64,000 nt of DNA from Nostoc sp. 'Lobaria pulmonaria (5183) cyanobiont' (GCF_002949795.1 NZ_CP026692.1:5874545-5938544), one strand, 5' to 3'; positions 17,262-27,008 are shown, numbered from the stretch's first letter. The notes: generated by a model not told the origin, from the letters alone. Program-made: numbers and translations.

Positions 17262-17666
17262 CTACGGCTTGCAGCTACCATCCACACAGTATGACGATTC
17301 ATAAGTACTAGAACGCTTACCAAATATGGTGTAGCGGTTATCGCGGATTTGTTCGTAAAAGCGATCGCCTGCCCATTTCATCCCCGGTAAGGCTCGATAA
17401 GCGTCTACAAATATACTTCCTGCTGGCAATAACCGCCCAATTTCTTCTGCTGCATTACTGCCTTGCCAACGTCTTTGAGGTTGATTGCCATCAATTAAAA
17501 TCATCCCCTGTTCGCAGTCTTGGGCTGAAATTCCCCAGCGTAAAAGTGTCTGCTCATCTTGCATGGGAGCGTAGCGAAACAGCTTTCCTTGGTCTAAGGT
17601 TTCTAGCGATCGCACTAAGGTAACGCAGAGATTACAATTTCCGTCGTAGATTACGTAGTAATTCAT
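17262..17666 (-). CDS. DCC-family thiol-disulfide oxidoreductase (DUF393)
   Basis: 134 residues from MNYYVIYDGNCNLC, which holds the D-G-x-C-x-x-C motif that defines the DCC family. LLPAGSIFVDAYRALPGM and RDNRYTIFGKR match its middle and end. The family has a thioredoxin-like cysteine pair, but substrates are unknown. A longer in-frame start at 17717 would add 17 residues (MCFKHIRQF...) with no family similarity, so the internal ATG is preferred. The gene stands alone between the treZ upstream region and an SDR remnant. Confidence 0.85.
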   Translation of the reverse strand: MNYYVIYDGNCNLCVTLVRSLETLDQGKLFRYAPMQDEQTLLRWGISAQDCEQGMILIDGNQPQRRWQGSNAAEEIGRLLPAGSIFVDAYRALPGMKWAGDRFYEQIRDNRYTIFGKRSSTYESSYCVDGSCKP

Positions 17667-17770
17667 CAAAATAACGGCTCTTTGGCAATTGAATTGTCGA
17701 ATGTGTTTAAAACACAACTTTGGTATTCTAGCTTAGAAAATTGTAGCGATCGCTCTTGCCTCAGTAAAGC

Positions 17771-18002
17771 TCAGATTAGACTGCGACCGATACCGGCTCC
17801 ACCGTCTACAAATAAGGTTTGTCCTGTGATGAATGCTGCTTCATCAGAGCAGAAAAAGGCGATCGCAGCAGCAATTTCGTCAACCTGACCGAACCGATCC
17901 ATTGGAATCATGCTTGAATAAAGGTGTTCTTCCTTACTACCGGGGGAAACTTTTTCATGAAACATTTCAGTTTCAATCGTTCCCGGAGCGATCGCAGGAT
18001 AA
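17771..18002 (-). pseudogene. Short-chain dehydrogenase C-terminal remnant
   Basis: The minus strand encodes NYPAIAPGTIETEMFHEKVS followed by IPMDRFGQVDEIAAAIAFFC and ITGQTLFVDGGAGIGRSL. This is the C-terminal third of a classical SDR: the A-P-G turn, the E-[IV]-A-x-x-x-x-F-L helix and the final V-D-G-G. The Rossmann glycine motif and the S-Y-K triad are absent, and similarity stops at ~18,002, where AT-rich sequence without a start begins. About 170 residues are missing. An ATG inside (17965) is not a plausible start for a functional enzyme. Confidence 0.7.
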
Positions 18003-18298
18003 TTAAGAAAATCCTAAAATAATCCATTTTTTAATGTATATCACGATGCCTTTGTACAGCATGAAAGTCCTAGAATCATAGTTTCCAAACAAGGACTATA
18101 TAATTTACTCTCGCCACAAAAAATAATTAGCATTCTTATTTTTTAACAAAAAAATCTTGTGTATTGATTCTTATTTAATATATAGTCTTTTTTCGTACAC
18201 ACATTGGCACAAGAAAATACTGGATGCTTGCGACATGTAAGTATATCCTTAATTTTCAGACTTTGTATCTTAAAACACCAATTATCTAATAAACAAGT
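18003..18298. other. AT-rich upstream region of RTX-type gene
   Basis: 296 bases, very AT-rich, without genes or clear repeats. It should contain the promoter of the RTX-repeat gene at 18299; no operator symmetry was found. Confidence 0.4.
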
Positions 18299-18823
18299 AT
18301 GGCTAATATCACTGGAACCCCTCTAAACGATGTTCTTAACGCTACTATTGGCAACGATGTAATCAATGGACTGAATGGAGATGACCGCTTAACAGGGAAT
18401 GCTGGAGTCAATACTCTCAACGGTGGTTCGGGTAATGACAACCTTGATGGTAGAGATGGTAATGATATTCTAATTGGCGGATTGGGTAGAGATATCTTAA
18501 CTGGTGGAGCAGGAGCTGATATCTTCCGTTACAACAGTGCTTTAGAGGGTGGCGATATTATCAATGACTTAAAGGCATCTCAAGGTGATAAAATCCAAGT
18601 TTCTGCATCTGGATTCGGAGGTGGACTCGTAGTAGGGCTATTACAACGTTCTCAATTAACTTTCGGTAGTGCTTTCACCAATCCTAACCAACGCTTTAGA
18701 GTTGACACCAGTAGCTCGATTCTATTCTTCGACAAAGATGGTAGCGGTTCGCAATTTGGCTCTGTCGAAATTGCTAAAATAAACGGCGTTAACGGCCCTC
18801 AAATTATCGAAGTAATCACCTAA
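18299..18823 (+). CDS. RTX-type calcium-binding repeat protein
   Basis: 174 residues. The first ~75 residues hold nonapeptide-like repeats with the GG.GND..DG pattern (LNGGSGNDNLDGRDGNDILI, then GGLGRDILTGGAGADIFRYN), which form calcium-binding parallel beta-rolls. The remainder, from DIINDLKASQGDKIQVSASG, is the C-terminal domain usual after RTX repeats in cyanobacterial exported proteins. Such proteins leave by type I secretion, which uses an uncleaved C-terminal signal; no N-terminal signal peptide is present. Small size suggests a structural or adhesive role, not an enzyme. It is a single gene. Confidence 0.85.
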   Translation: MANITGTPLNDVLNATIGNDVINGLNGDDRLTGNAGVNTLNGGSGNDNLDGRDGNDILIGGLGRDILTGGAGADIFRYNSALEGGDIINDLKASQGDKIQVSASGFGGGLVVGLLQRSQLTFGSAFTNPNQRFRVDTSSSILFFDKDGSGSQFGSVEIAKINGVNGPQIIEVIT

Positions 18824-19204
18824 AAGATTTTGGATTTTAGATTGTAGACTTGGGTGCCGTAGCTAGATGGACTATGGCACCATTAGCAGACATCAAAAAA
18901 CTCAGAAGCCGAGTTTCGTAAATTTAAAAACTTAGTTATATAAAAATATTCAATTTCAATCTTCTCATATTATTCAAATAACAGTATATTTAATAATTTA
19001 TTCTTGTAGGTTGGGTAACGCTAAAGAACCTACACATTTTTATTTTTTAGCCTTAATCGAGTAGTATTGCAAAGCGACTGTTGCATTTAAATAGCACGAC
19101 AACACAAGTATTAAAAGGCTTGTCCTCAAATATTCCGTTGATTTCCAGTTATCATGCCTTTGGAATAGTATTTGCTTAGTTTTTTCATTAATCAGAAAAT
19201 ATTC
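18824..19204. other. Intergenic region with weak stem-loop
   Basis: GGTGCCGTAG (18,853-18,862) pairs with CTATGGCACC (18,872-18,881) with one G-U type mismatch, 30 bases after the RTX gene, and may end its transcript although no T-run follows. The rest is AT-rich and holds the aldo/keto reductase promoter region; no gene seen. Confidence 0.4.
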
Positions 19205-20254
19205 ATGAAATACAAACTCTTGGGCAAAAGCGGATTAAGAGTCTCTGAACTCTCCTTGGGAACCATGACCTTTGGTGAAGATTGGGGTTGGGGTGCATCT
19301 GTTGACGAAAGTCGGAAAATCTTTGATAGCTATGTAGAAGCAGGAGGAAATTTCATTGACACCGCCAACGGTTATACCGATGGTAGCAGTGAAAAAATTG
19401 TCGGCGAGTTGATCGCTAAAGAACGGGAAAGCTTTGTCGTTGCGACAAAATATTCCTTTCCGTTGCAGATGAATGGCAAGAAGGGCGACCCAAACGCCAG
19501 TGGAAACCATCGCAAGAATTTAATTCAATCTTTGGAAGGTAGTCTCAACCGGCTAAATACCGATTACATTGATTTATTCTGGTTGCACGCTTGGGATTTT
19601 ACAACACCGATTGAAGAAGTCTTGCGATCGCTTGATGATGTAGTCCGTCAAGGTAAAGTACTTTACATCGGCATTTCTGACACACCCGCTTGGATTGTTT
19701 CCCAAGCAAATACCATCGCCCATTATCAAGGATGGACGCAGTTTACCGCCCTGCAAATTGAGTATAGTTTGATTCAGCGAACACCAGAGCGGGACTTGAT
19801 CCCGATGGCAAAAGCTTTGGATTTGGCAGTAACGCCGTGGTCGCCCTTGGGTGGTGGAGTGCTGACAGGAAAGTATAACAAACCCAGTCAAGAAGGCGGC
19901 GAACAAGGGCGAGTAGCGAGTTTAGGGGGAGAAGTTTCTGAAAAGAATTTAGCGATCGCGCAAGTTGTCAGTGAAGTTGCGACAGAAATTGGCCATACAC
20001 CTTCACAGGTAGCATTAGCTTGGTTACGCGCTCAAAGTGGTGTGATTATTCCGATCGTTGGGGCACGTAAGTTAACGCAGTTTCAAGATAACTTAGCTTC
20101 CCTTGATGTCAGCCTCTCGCCAGAACATCTGCAACGATTAGATGAAGTCAGTCAAATTGAACTGGGTTTTCCCCATGACTTTTTGCAGAATAATGATATC
20201 CGCGATCGCCTTTTTGGTGGTACATTCAATACCATAGAAAACCATCGGATCTGA
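19205..20254 (+). CDS. Aldo/keto reductase
   Basis: 349 residues from MKYKLLGKSGLRVSELSLGT, the standard opening of the AKR superfamily. FIDTANGYTDGSSEKIVGEL carries catalytic Asp and Tyr, VVATKYSF the Lys, and DLFWLHAWDFTTPIEEVLRS the His. VIIPIVGARKLTQFQDNLAS is the NADPH-binding end. It reduces aldehydes or ketones with NADPH; the substrate is unknown. An in-frame ATG at 19172 would add 11 residues without family similarity. It stands alone, followed 115 bases later by the dps gene in the same direction. Confidence 0.92.
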   Translation: MKYKLLGKSGLRVSELSLGTMTFGEDWGWGASVDESRKIFDSYVEAGGNFIDTANGYTDGSSEKIVGELIAKERESFVVATKYSFPLQMNGKKGDPNASGNHRKNLIQSLEGSLNRLNTDYIDLFWLHAWDFTTPIEEVLRSLDDVVRQGKVLYIGISDTPAWIVSQANTIAHYQGWTQFTALQIEYSLIQRTPERDLIPMAKALDLAVTPWSPLGGGVLTGKYNKPSQEGGEQGRVASLGGEVSEKNLAIAQVVSEVATEIGHTPSQVALAWLRAQSGVIIPIVGARKLTQFQDNLASLDVSLSPEHLQRLDEVSQIELGFPHDFLQNNDIRDRLFGGTFNTIENHRI

Positions 20255-20368
20255 CTAAGAGTCATAAGCAGTAACACATTCAGCCATTAATATAATCTGT
20301 CGTCAGAGAGTTTCATCTAGCCAACCAAAATCTGTAAAGTTAGATGCAAAAGGCATTAACGTAGAACT

Positions 20369-20941
20369 ATGAGCGACAACACTATTACATCACGTTTGTA
20401 CCCCACTCGTATTGACATTCCTGCTGAAGTGCGAGTGCAAATCGTGGTACTTCTCAACCAAAGCTTGGCAGCTACTTCCGATCTGAAAACCCAAGCAAAG
20501 CAAGCGCACTGGAATGTAAAAGGAACTGACTTCTACCAGTTACATCTATTATTTGATGAACTTGCTGGGGAATTGGAAGAGTACATCGATATGTTAGCTG
20601 AACGCGTCACAGCTTTAGGTGGATACGCTTTCGGAACAGTCCGTGCCGCAGCTAGTAATTCCATCCTGCCAGAATACCCCTTAGATATTTTGGATGGCAA
20701 AGACCATGTGACAGCCTTAGCAGATCGCTTTGCATCTTATGCTAAACATCTGCGGAAAGCGATCGATAAAACTGATGAATTAGGCGACCTCGATACTGCT
20801 GACCTTTACACCGAAATTTCCCGCACCATTGACAAACGACTCTGGTTCTTAGAAGCTCATCTGCAAGTAGCAGAAATTAAGGCAGAGAATGGCAAAGCGG
20901 GTATGACTCAAACTCAAAAGATACCTGCTGGTGTAAATTAA
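20369..20941 (+). CDS. Dps-family ferritin-like DNA-protection protein
   Basis: 190 residues. The Dps ferroxidase pattern is visible: QAKQAHWNVKGTDFYQLHLL followed by FDELAGELEEYIDMLAERVT, with His, Asp and Glu at the inter-subunit iron site, and KRLWFLEAHLQ near the C-terminus. Dps forms dodecamers that oxidise and store iron and shield DNA under oxidative stress. The N-terminal ~20 residues and the C-terminal tail are short and polar. Nostoc-type genomes carry several paralogues, so which Dps this is cannot be told from sequence alone. A hairpin follows 28 bases after the stop. Confidence 0.9.
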   Translation: MSDNTITSRLYPTRIDIPAEVRVQIVVLLNQSLAATSDLKTQAKQAHWNVKGTDFYQLHLLFDELAGELEEYIDMLAERVTALGGYAFGTVRAAASNSILPEYPLDILDGKDHVTALADRFASYAKHLRKAIDKTDELGDLDTADLYTEISRTIDKRLWFLEAHLQVAEIKAENGKAGMTQTQKIPAGVN

Positions 20942-20968
20942 GCACTTTTGAGAGACACTTGATTTACT

Positions 20969-21006
20969 AATAGGGTGCATTAGACTAAGGTTTAAAGCAC
21001 CCTATT
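20969..21006 (+). terminator. Stem-loop after dps-family gene
   Basis: AATAGGGTGC (20,969-20,978) pairs exactly with GCACCCTATT (20,997-21,006). It begins 28 bases after the stop codon. Only short T content follows, so termination is likely but not textbook. A second hairpin, AACTATCCCT with AGGGATAGTT, lies at 21,059-21,093. Confidence 0.5.
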
Positions 21007-21107
21007 GTAACGGTATCTTAATGTGAGTTCGACAAAATATACCTAGAACTAAAGTTCAAAACTATCCCTGTCCGACTCAGAGAGGGATAGTTTTGCGTGG
21101 TAAAACT

Positions 21108-21255
21108 TAGACCTCTTGCACAAATGTAAAATTTGCTCTTATCCCCCAACCCCTTCTCTCAATTTTGAGGGAAGGGAGCTAAATTCAAAGTCCCTCTCCC
21201 AAGTTTGGGAGAGGGATTTAGGGTGAAAGCTCATTGATTCATGCCAGAAGTCTAT
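21108..21255. mobile_element. MITE-like element, TAGAC-TCT family
   Basis: The left end reads TAGACCTCTTGCACAAATGT; the reverse complement of the right end reads TAGACTTCTGGCATGAATCA. The interior carries two CCCTTC/CCCTCTC hairpins like those of the other small elements here. No gene. The ends differ from the TATAGCGG and TGTCAACTTAA families, so this is a third type. Confidence 0.55.
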
Positions 21256-21389
21256 TGATATCATGTCTGCTTGATTACTTATTAAACCCGAAGAACCCCA
21301 CCTCAAAGCTACGCTATTTAGACTTGTTCTCCTAATATATTCGCGAACACGACGACCCCCTCAATCACCATACGCACTTTCAATGCCAG

Positions 21390-21530
21390 ATGGTTGACTC
21401 TGACATTATTTCTAGAGCCGAACTCCTACAACAAGCCATTGCGACTTTACAATTCTCTATCCAACAAATTCAGGCTTCGGGGGAAGTAGCACCACCTGGT
21501 TGTTGTGTTTTGCGTTACCAAATGAAGTAA
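21390..21530 (+). CDS. Possible small or remnant ORF of 46 residues
   Basis: ATG 21390 to TAA 21528-21530. The peptide starts MVDSDIISRAELLQQAIATL and contains SGEVAPPGCCVLRYQMK. It resembles the N-terminal half of small cyanobacterial hypothetical proteins, so it may be a cut-off copy. A second short stretch (21,605-21,736; AGIFARLGKFDEMPRLTPEQ) follows in a different context and has no recognisable family. No good ribosome-binding site precedes either. Confidence 0.3.
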   Translation: MVDSDIISRAELLQQAIATLQFSIQQIQASGEVAPPGCCVLRYQMK

Positions 21531-22015
21531 TAATCGAATTGAATGTTTAAGCATATCCAAGATTTAAAATAGCAGAGTGTTTTTCGGTGTAGTCTTGCTA
21601 GGTAATGGCGCAAGCGGGTATTTTCGCCAGACTTGGTAAGTTTGACGAAATGCCAAGATTAACACCAGAACAGTTAAACGCCACGAACCATCGCCACCTA
21701 TACTGGACTCTCTTTCACAAAACGCTCAAGGACTAGTCCTGATTTTGTGACTCAATGCGATCGCAAAAAATCTTGCTAAATAATTGTAATAATATTTAAT
21801 ATGAGTCTAGGTTGTCTAATTTAGATTAACTATTGCAGAGAAATTCTCTCAGACTGAGTAAAATGACAAATACAACGAGGCAACTATTTTATAGATTAGT
21901 TACCCTAGAATTGAAGACTATGTTTTCAGTCCTGAGTTACTTCTGTATTTTGCCTCTGAGGCATACCAATTTAGACCACACCAAATCCTTCATTTAAGAG
22001 CTCCTACAAATCATA
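21531..22015. other. Upstream region of infC
   Basis: 485 bases. It holds the short unrecognised ORF at 21,605-21,736 and then ~280 AT-rich bases before infC. No hairpin or leader peptide clearly linked to IF-3 autoregulation was recognised. Confidence 0.35.
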
Positions 22016-22549
22016 ATGGCTGTGATTGAGAAGAAAAGAACTCGCGATCTGCCCCAAATTAACGAACGAATTCGCTTCCCGAAAATTCGGGTGATTGACA
22101 CTGACGGTGCTCAACTGGGAATTATGCCCCCACAGGAAGCACTACAACTAGCAGAAGAAAAAGAGCTAGATTTGGTGCTAATCAGCGATAAAGCTGACCC
22201 GCCAGTTTGTCGGATTATGGACTACGGGAAATACAAGTTTGAACAGGAAAAAAAGGCGCGGGAAGCCCGGAAAAAGCAGCACACGGCTGATGTCAAAGAA
22301 GTTAAGATGCGCTACAAAATAGAAGAACACGACTACAACGTGCGTGTTAAGCAAGCAGAGCGCTTTTTGAAAGATGGCGATAAAGTCAAAGCGACTGTGA
22401 TGTTCCGGGGTCGAGAAATTCAACACAGCGACCTAGCAGAAGATTTGCTCAAGCGAATGGCAACGGATTTGGAGCCTTTTGGTGAGCTTCAACAAGCGCC
22501 TAAAAAAGAAGGACGAAACATGATGATGCTCATCTCGCCTAAAAAATAA
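22016..22549 (+). CDS. infC: Translation initiation factor IF-3
   Basis: 177 residues. The N-domain includes INERIRFPKIRVIDTDGAQL and ADPPVCRIMDYGKYKFEQEK, the classical IF-3 signature; the C-domain includes KVKATVMFRGREIQHSDLAE. IF-3 binds the 30S subunit and checks initiator tRNA and start-codon pairing. The start is ATG; the rare AUU start known from enterobacteria is not used here. No rpmI or rplT follows, so the gene is outside the usual infC-rpmI-rplT operon. A strong intrinsic terminator ends the transcript 29 bases downstream. Confidence 0.95.
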   Translation: MAVIEKKRTRDLPQINERIRFPKIRVIDTDGAQLGIMPPQEALQLAEEKELDLVLISDKADPPVCRIMDYGKYKFEQEKKAREARKKQHTADVKEVKMRYKIEEHDYNVRVKQAERFLKDGDKVKATVMFRGREIQHSDLAEDLLKRMATDLEPFGELQQAPKKEGRNMMMLISPKK

Positions 22550-22578
22550 TTCTCTAACTGTTTAATAGACTAAGTTTG

Positions 22579-22611
22579 AAAATCCCCTGGCTAGAAGTCA
22601 GGGGATTTTTT
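22579..22611 (+). terminator. Rho-independent terminator of infC
   Basis: AAAATCCCCTG (22,579-22,589) pairs exactly with CAGGGGATTTT (22,599-22,609), a 9-base loop between, and the T-run continues to 22,611. It begins 29 bases after the infC stop codon. Confidence 0.85.
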
Positions 22612-22856
22612 CATCTTTCATTTGGATGCAATATGCACTTTCGGCGCACAGTTAGCTGTGCATTCCTACGAAAGCATTTAAATTTATCTAAAATCGATAG
22701 TCCTGAACGCCGAGTGGGAAACATAATACTCAGTTGCTCAGGACTTTTGCTATTTCCAGGGGATGGAGGGGACAGGGGGGACAAGGAGGTATATTTCTTC
22801 CCCCTCTGCTCCCTTGCCCCCGCTCGCGCGGTGATACTACCAGAAAATAAAACTGC

Positions 22857-25800
22857 ATGGAACTGAAAAATCACTGGTTGGCTGCAAATAAAGTTGCTTT
22901 ACCACGACTACTACAGTGGGTGAATCTCCGACCAGAGGAGAGCGAACGAACCCAGATAATGTTTCTTTTTTATACAATTGTATGTGTAGGATTGCGGTGG
23001 GCAGAAGACAGTACGGTGGCACTGTTTTTGGATGAATATGGGACTCATCTACTGCCGTGGATGTATATTGCTAGTGCAGCAATGAGTGCCGGACTGGTCT
23101 TTTTATACTCTTGGCTGCAAAAGATTTTTCCCTTACGTCGGGTAATTGTGGTGATCGCACCTTGTATGTTGATGCCATTAGTTTTATTAGTTGTATTACG
23201 TTGGGGATCGCATTTTTCCTACCTGGCAGTTATTTCGGCATTTCTACTACGGCTATGGGTAGATGCACTTTATGTGGTCAATGACCTCAACACCTCCATC
23301 GTCGCCAACCAAATATTTAATATTCGGGAGATTAAACGGACTTACCCACTGGTGAGTAGTGGTCTTTTAGTAGCAGATGTGATCAGTGGCTTTAGTTTGC
23401 CTTGGCTAGTGCAATACACCACGCTAAATAAGATCATCCTCATCGCCTGTATGGTGATTTTATTAGGATCGGGGATTCTATTCTATTTAACTCATCACTA
23501 TCGAGCAGCTTTTCCTGAAACCCCACAAAGACTAGCTCCTGAACAACAAGCTTCACGAGAGCGTTTCATTAAAAGTCCACTGAAGCGATACGTTTGGCAG
23601 TTGTTTGCTTTTGTAGGTTTGTTGCAAGTCATTGGGTTGTTAATAGATTTTCAGTATTTACGCGAACTCCAATCCAATTTGAGCGACCGAGAACTTGCGA
23701 GCTTTTTGGGTCTTTTTGGTGGGATGTTGGGACTGTGTGAGTTGTTGTTGCAGTGGTTTTTTTCCAGCCGACTCATCGAACGGATGGGGGTATTTTTCAC
23801 TGCCACGCTTTTACCAATCACCGTCGGCTTTTCACTCCCAGGAGTGCTGGTATTGCTGCATTTAATTCCAGCTATGCAATCGCAAAGCTTTTTCTGGGGT
23901 CTGATACTTGTCAAATTCTGCGATGAACTTCTGCGTTATACCTTTGTCATGAGTAGCGGCCCCATCCTGTACCAACCGATTCCAGAGGCAATTCGCAGCC
24001 GGATGCAGACTTTATCCGGTGGAACAGCCGAAGCGATCGCTACAGGTTTGACAGGAGCGCTAATTTTTGTGACTATCTTCTTTTGTGGGCGGTTTGTACC
24101 CGAACCACTACAAAAATGGGTGTTGGTAGCAGAAACAATGCTGATAACTGGCACTTGTTTAACAGTAGTTTGGGAATTGCGATCGCGTTATGTGGAACTG
24201 TTAGTCTTGAGTGTGGCGCGGGGTCACTTGAGCGCAACCAATGTCGGCTTACGATTTTTCAAACAGGGTGTAGTCAAAGCTTTAGCAGAAAAAGGTAGTG
24301 AGGCTGATAAACGCTCTTGTATTGAACTTTTAGCCCAAATTGATTCCCTTGGAGCTGCGGAAGTTTTAGCACCTCTACTATTGAAGTTAACCCCAGATTT
24401 GCAGCGCCAAAGTTTGGAAGTGATGCTGATGGGAGGTGTAAATCCGGTTTATTTAGCCGCCATCCGTCCTTTGTTAGAAGAATCCCAAGAAACTAACCCC
24501 GAAGTTTTTGCTTTAGCGTTGCGCTACGTTTGGCTGGCTGAACCAAATCCCAATTTAAGCCTCTTAGAAGGATATTTACACCCCCGCCAAAACTCACTCA
24601 TCCGCGCCACCGCCGCCGCTTTAGTCTTACGCCAGGGAACGCCCATGCAAAAGGTAGCAGCTACTCAAACCATGCGCCGGATGCTGACTCATAAGCAAGA
24701 ACGGGAACGGGTGAATGGAGTTAGAGCGCTGAGAGAAGCAGTTTATTTGCAAGCATTGCGGATTCACATCCCAAATTTATTACAAGATGAGTCGTTACGG
24801 GTGCGCTGTGCCGTATTAGAAATGATTGCAGCCACCCATTTAGAAGAGTACTATTCAGCACTGATTGCAGCACTTTATTACAAATCAACCCGCAGTACAG
24901 CTATGTCAGCCCTAGTGCGACTAGAAAATGAAGCTTTAGAAATGCTGTTGCGGTTGGCTATCAATATTTACAAACCAGAAGTAGTGCGGATGTACGCTTG
25001 GCGCACCATTGCTCAAGTCGGCACCCAGCAAGCATTGGAGATTTTATGGGAAAAGTTGGAAACATCCTGGGGTACTACTAGGGATCATATTCTTCGCAGC
25101 TTACTAAAAATACACAAACAACCAGGACTTAAAGGTTTAGTAGATCGATTTTATGAAAGTCGGGTAGAAAATTTAATTAAGCAGGAATTAAAATTTTTAG
25201 GTGAAATTTACGCCGCATACATTGACTTCCAAACACTAGACCAAAAAGAAAATCATCAATCCAATCAGAGGATTGTGATTGTCTCTGAATTACTGCAACG
25301 CGCGCTTCTAGAATTGGAATTGGATGTCAAAGAGCGGCTGCTACTATTACTGAAACTGCTTTACTCGCCAGAAAAGATGCAGGCAGCAGCATTTAATCTG
25401 CGATCGCTCTCAGTGGTAAACTTAGCGCGGGGCTTAGAAATCTTAGAGCATACCGTAACTTTGTCTTCAAAGTCTTTATTGCTGAATATTTTAGATAACC
25501 GACCACAGGCAGAAAAATTACAATATCTTGTCGAAGCCAAGATCGTAGAATATGAGAACATGATAGTTAGCGATCGCCTCCACAGATTGCTGATGTTGGG
25601 TAATTTCCTTTCTGACTGGTGTCTAGCTTGCTGTTTTCATTATGCTCAAGTGACACGCATCCGACTGACCAGTTCTGAGATATTAGTGAGTTTGCGTCAT
25701 CCAACTGGCTTTGTTAGGGAAGCTGCGATCGCATACTTAAATATGGTTTCATATCGCGTTCTCCTGCAAATCTTACCCCAGTTACAAAAAGATCCACATC

Positions 25801-25862
25801 CTCTGGTGGCTGCTCAAGTTAAAGAGTTGCTCGAAAAATACCAATTCAAAAATTACAATTGA
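22857..25862 (+). CDS. Nucleotide-transporter-like membrane protein fused to HEAT repeats
   Basis: 1001 residues. The first ~430 are very hydrophobic with 10-12 membrane segments; PEESERTQIMFLFYTIVCVG and related stretches resemble the ATP:ADP antiporter (Npt/Tlc) branch of the major facilitator type. Residues ~450-1000 are helical repeats (HEAT-like; e.g. LLQDESLRVRCAVLEMIAAT, GFVREAAIAYLNMVSYRVLL), likely a cytoplasmic scaffold. Free-living cyanobacteria do not import ATP, so the carrier part probably has another role. It starts 245 bases after the infC terminator, in a separate unit; no clear ribosome-binding site precedes ATG 22857. Confidence 0.75.
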   Translation: MELKNHWLAANKVALPRLLQWVNLRPEESERTQIMFLFYTIVCVGLRWAEDSTVALFLDEYGTHLLPWMYIASAAMSAGLVFLYSWLQKIFPLRRVIVVIAPCMLMPLVLLVVLRWGSHFSYLAVISAFLLRLWVDALYVVNDLNTSIVANQIFNIREIKRTYPLVSSGLLVADVISGFSLPWLVQYTTLNKIILIACMVILLGSGILFYLTHHYRAAFPETPQRLAPEQQASRERFIKSPLKRYVWQLFAFVGLLQVIGLLIDFQYLRELQSNLSDRELASFLGLFGGMLGLCELLLQWFFSSRLIERMGVFFTATLLPITVGFSLPGVLVLLHLIPAMQSQSFFWGLILVKFCDELLRYTFVMSSGPILYQPIPEAIRSRMQTLSGGTAEAIATGLTGALIFVTIFFCGRFVPEPLQKWVLVAETMLITGTCLTVVWELRSRYVELLVLSVARGHLSATNVGLRFFKQGVVKALAEKGSEADKRSCIELLAQIDSLGAAEVLAPLLLKLTPDLQRQSLEVMLMGGVNPVYLAAIRPLLEESQETNPEVFALALRYVWLAEPNPNLSLLEGYLHPRQNSLIRATAAALVLRQGTPMQKVAATQTMRRMLTHKQERERVNGVRALREAVYLQALRIHIPNLLQDESLRVRCAVLEMIAATHLEEYYSALIAALYYKSTRSTAMSALVRLENEALEMLLRLAINIYKPEVVRMYAWRTIAQVGTQQALEILWEKLETSWGTTRDHILRSLLKIHKQPGLKGLVDRFYESRVENLIKQELKFLGEIYAAYIDFQTLDQKENHQSNQRIVIVSELLQRALLELELDVKERLLLLLKLLYSPEKMQAAAFNLRSLSVVNLARGLEILEHTVTLSSKSLLLNILDNRPQAEKLQYLVEAKIVEYENMIVSDRLHRLLMLGNFLSDWCLACCFHYAQVTRIRLTSSEILVSLRHPTGFVREAAIAYLNMVSYRVLLQILPQLQKDPHPLVAAQVKELLEKYQFKNYN

Positions 25863-26264
25863 AAATACCTCCCCTGGAATTTGTCAGGAGTAGAAAGTGA
25901 ATTTGACATTTTAATGGGACTTAGACAAAAAGTAGCCAGGAAAAACGCTCAAACCTATATACAGAGTGACTTTGACATCGTTTTGCCTAGTTTCTTGATC
26001 TATCTGGGTTTCAAGCATTTTTAAGCCTAGGATAATACCATTACCAATGTTATTTGGTTGTCTTGATGCCCCTACCGCTCGGTGATAGGCTGTGGATGCG
26101 TGGATGCAGTGGGACTGTAACGCTCATAATCTGCATCTGTAATTCCCTGTTATAGAAAAGATTTACTAGGATTTTGTTCAGAGCAATTGGGAACAAAGCT
26201 ACATCTTCATTTCCTTGTTAATCTATAGAGTGAAACAAGAAGTTACAGAGTATCAAGAACAGCT
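25863..26264. other. Intergenic region, no feature recognised
   Basis: 402 bases between the HEAT fusion gene and the TrkA-type gene. No open frame, strong hairpin or repeat family was recognised. The last ~100 bases should contain the promoter of the gene at 26265. Confidence 0.4.
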
Positions 26265-26942
26265 ATGTACGTACTGATTGGTGGAGCCGGCTTAGTGGGC
26301 TTAAGTTTAGCGCAAAAACTGGTAGAACTAGGACATACTGTTGCCGTAATTGACATCGATCCGATCGCTTGCCGCTATGCCCGTGAACAAGTGGGAGCAA
26401 TGGCTTTTGAAGGTAGTGCTGTGAGTACAGAAGTATTACTGGAAGCTGGGATTCGGAAAGCAGGCTCCTTGGCAGCTGTCCTACGCAGTGATGCCTTAAA
26501 CTTAGCAATGGTAACTCTTGCTAAACACTACGGCGTCACTCATATTTTGAGTCGGATGCGCCACCCCGACTTTGCCGAACCACTACGGATAGCTGGAGCC
26601 AACCATATTATCAGTACTGTTGAACTATCAGTTGCAACAATGGTGAACGCCATTGAGTATCCACAAGTGGAATCAATGATGCATTTTGAGCAGGGACAGA
26701 TTGAGGTTCTGAAACTTTCCATCCCCAACAATTGCTATGTTGCTGGTCGTAGCGTTGCCGAAATTGCTCAGGATTCACAATTCCCTACTGGTTCGCTAAT
26801 TATTGGTTATCAATCCCATCCCCATGAAGATTTGATGATTCCTAACGGCAGTACAATACTGGAACCTCATTCAACTGTGCTGATTGTAACTAAACCAAGA
26901 TGCTTACATCAAGTCATTGATTTTATTGAACAAAAATGTTGA
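26265..26942 (+). CDS. TrkA-type NAD-binding potassium channel/transport regulator
   Basis: 225 residues. The N-terminal RCK/TrkA-N Rossmann domain has YVLIGGAGLVGLSLAQKL and, 20 residues on, VAVIDIDP with the acidic residue at the end of strand 2, so it should bind NAD(H). Residues ~135-225 (LKLSIPNNCYVAGRSVAEIA) form a TrkA-C regulatory domain. Such proteins sit in the cytoplasm as gating rings of Trk/Ktr potassium uptake systems. The membrane partner is not encoded next to it, so whether this is TrkA- or KtrA-like cannot be settled here. The length fits KtrA. Confidence 0.88.
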   Translation: MYVLIGGAGLVGLSLAQKLVELGHTVAVIDIDPIACRYAREQVGAMAFEGSAVSTEVLLEAGIRKAGSLAAVLRSDALNLAMVTLAKHYGVTHILSRMRHPDFAEPLRIAGANHIISTVELSVATMVNAIEYPQVESMMHFEQGQIEVLKLSIPNNCYVAGRSVAEIAQDSQFPTGSLIIGYQSHPHEDLMIPNGSTILEPHSTVLIVTKPRCLHQVIDFIEQKC

Positions 26943-27008
26943 GTGCAGTTCCTACCTAAACTGTTTATTAGGTAGGGTTAGCTACACACATAAAAAAATT
27001 GGTGAGTT

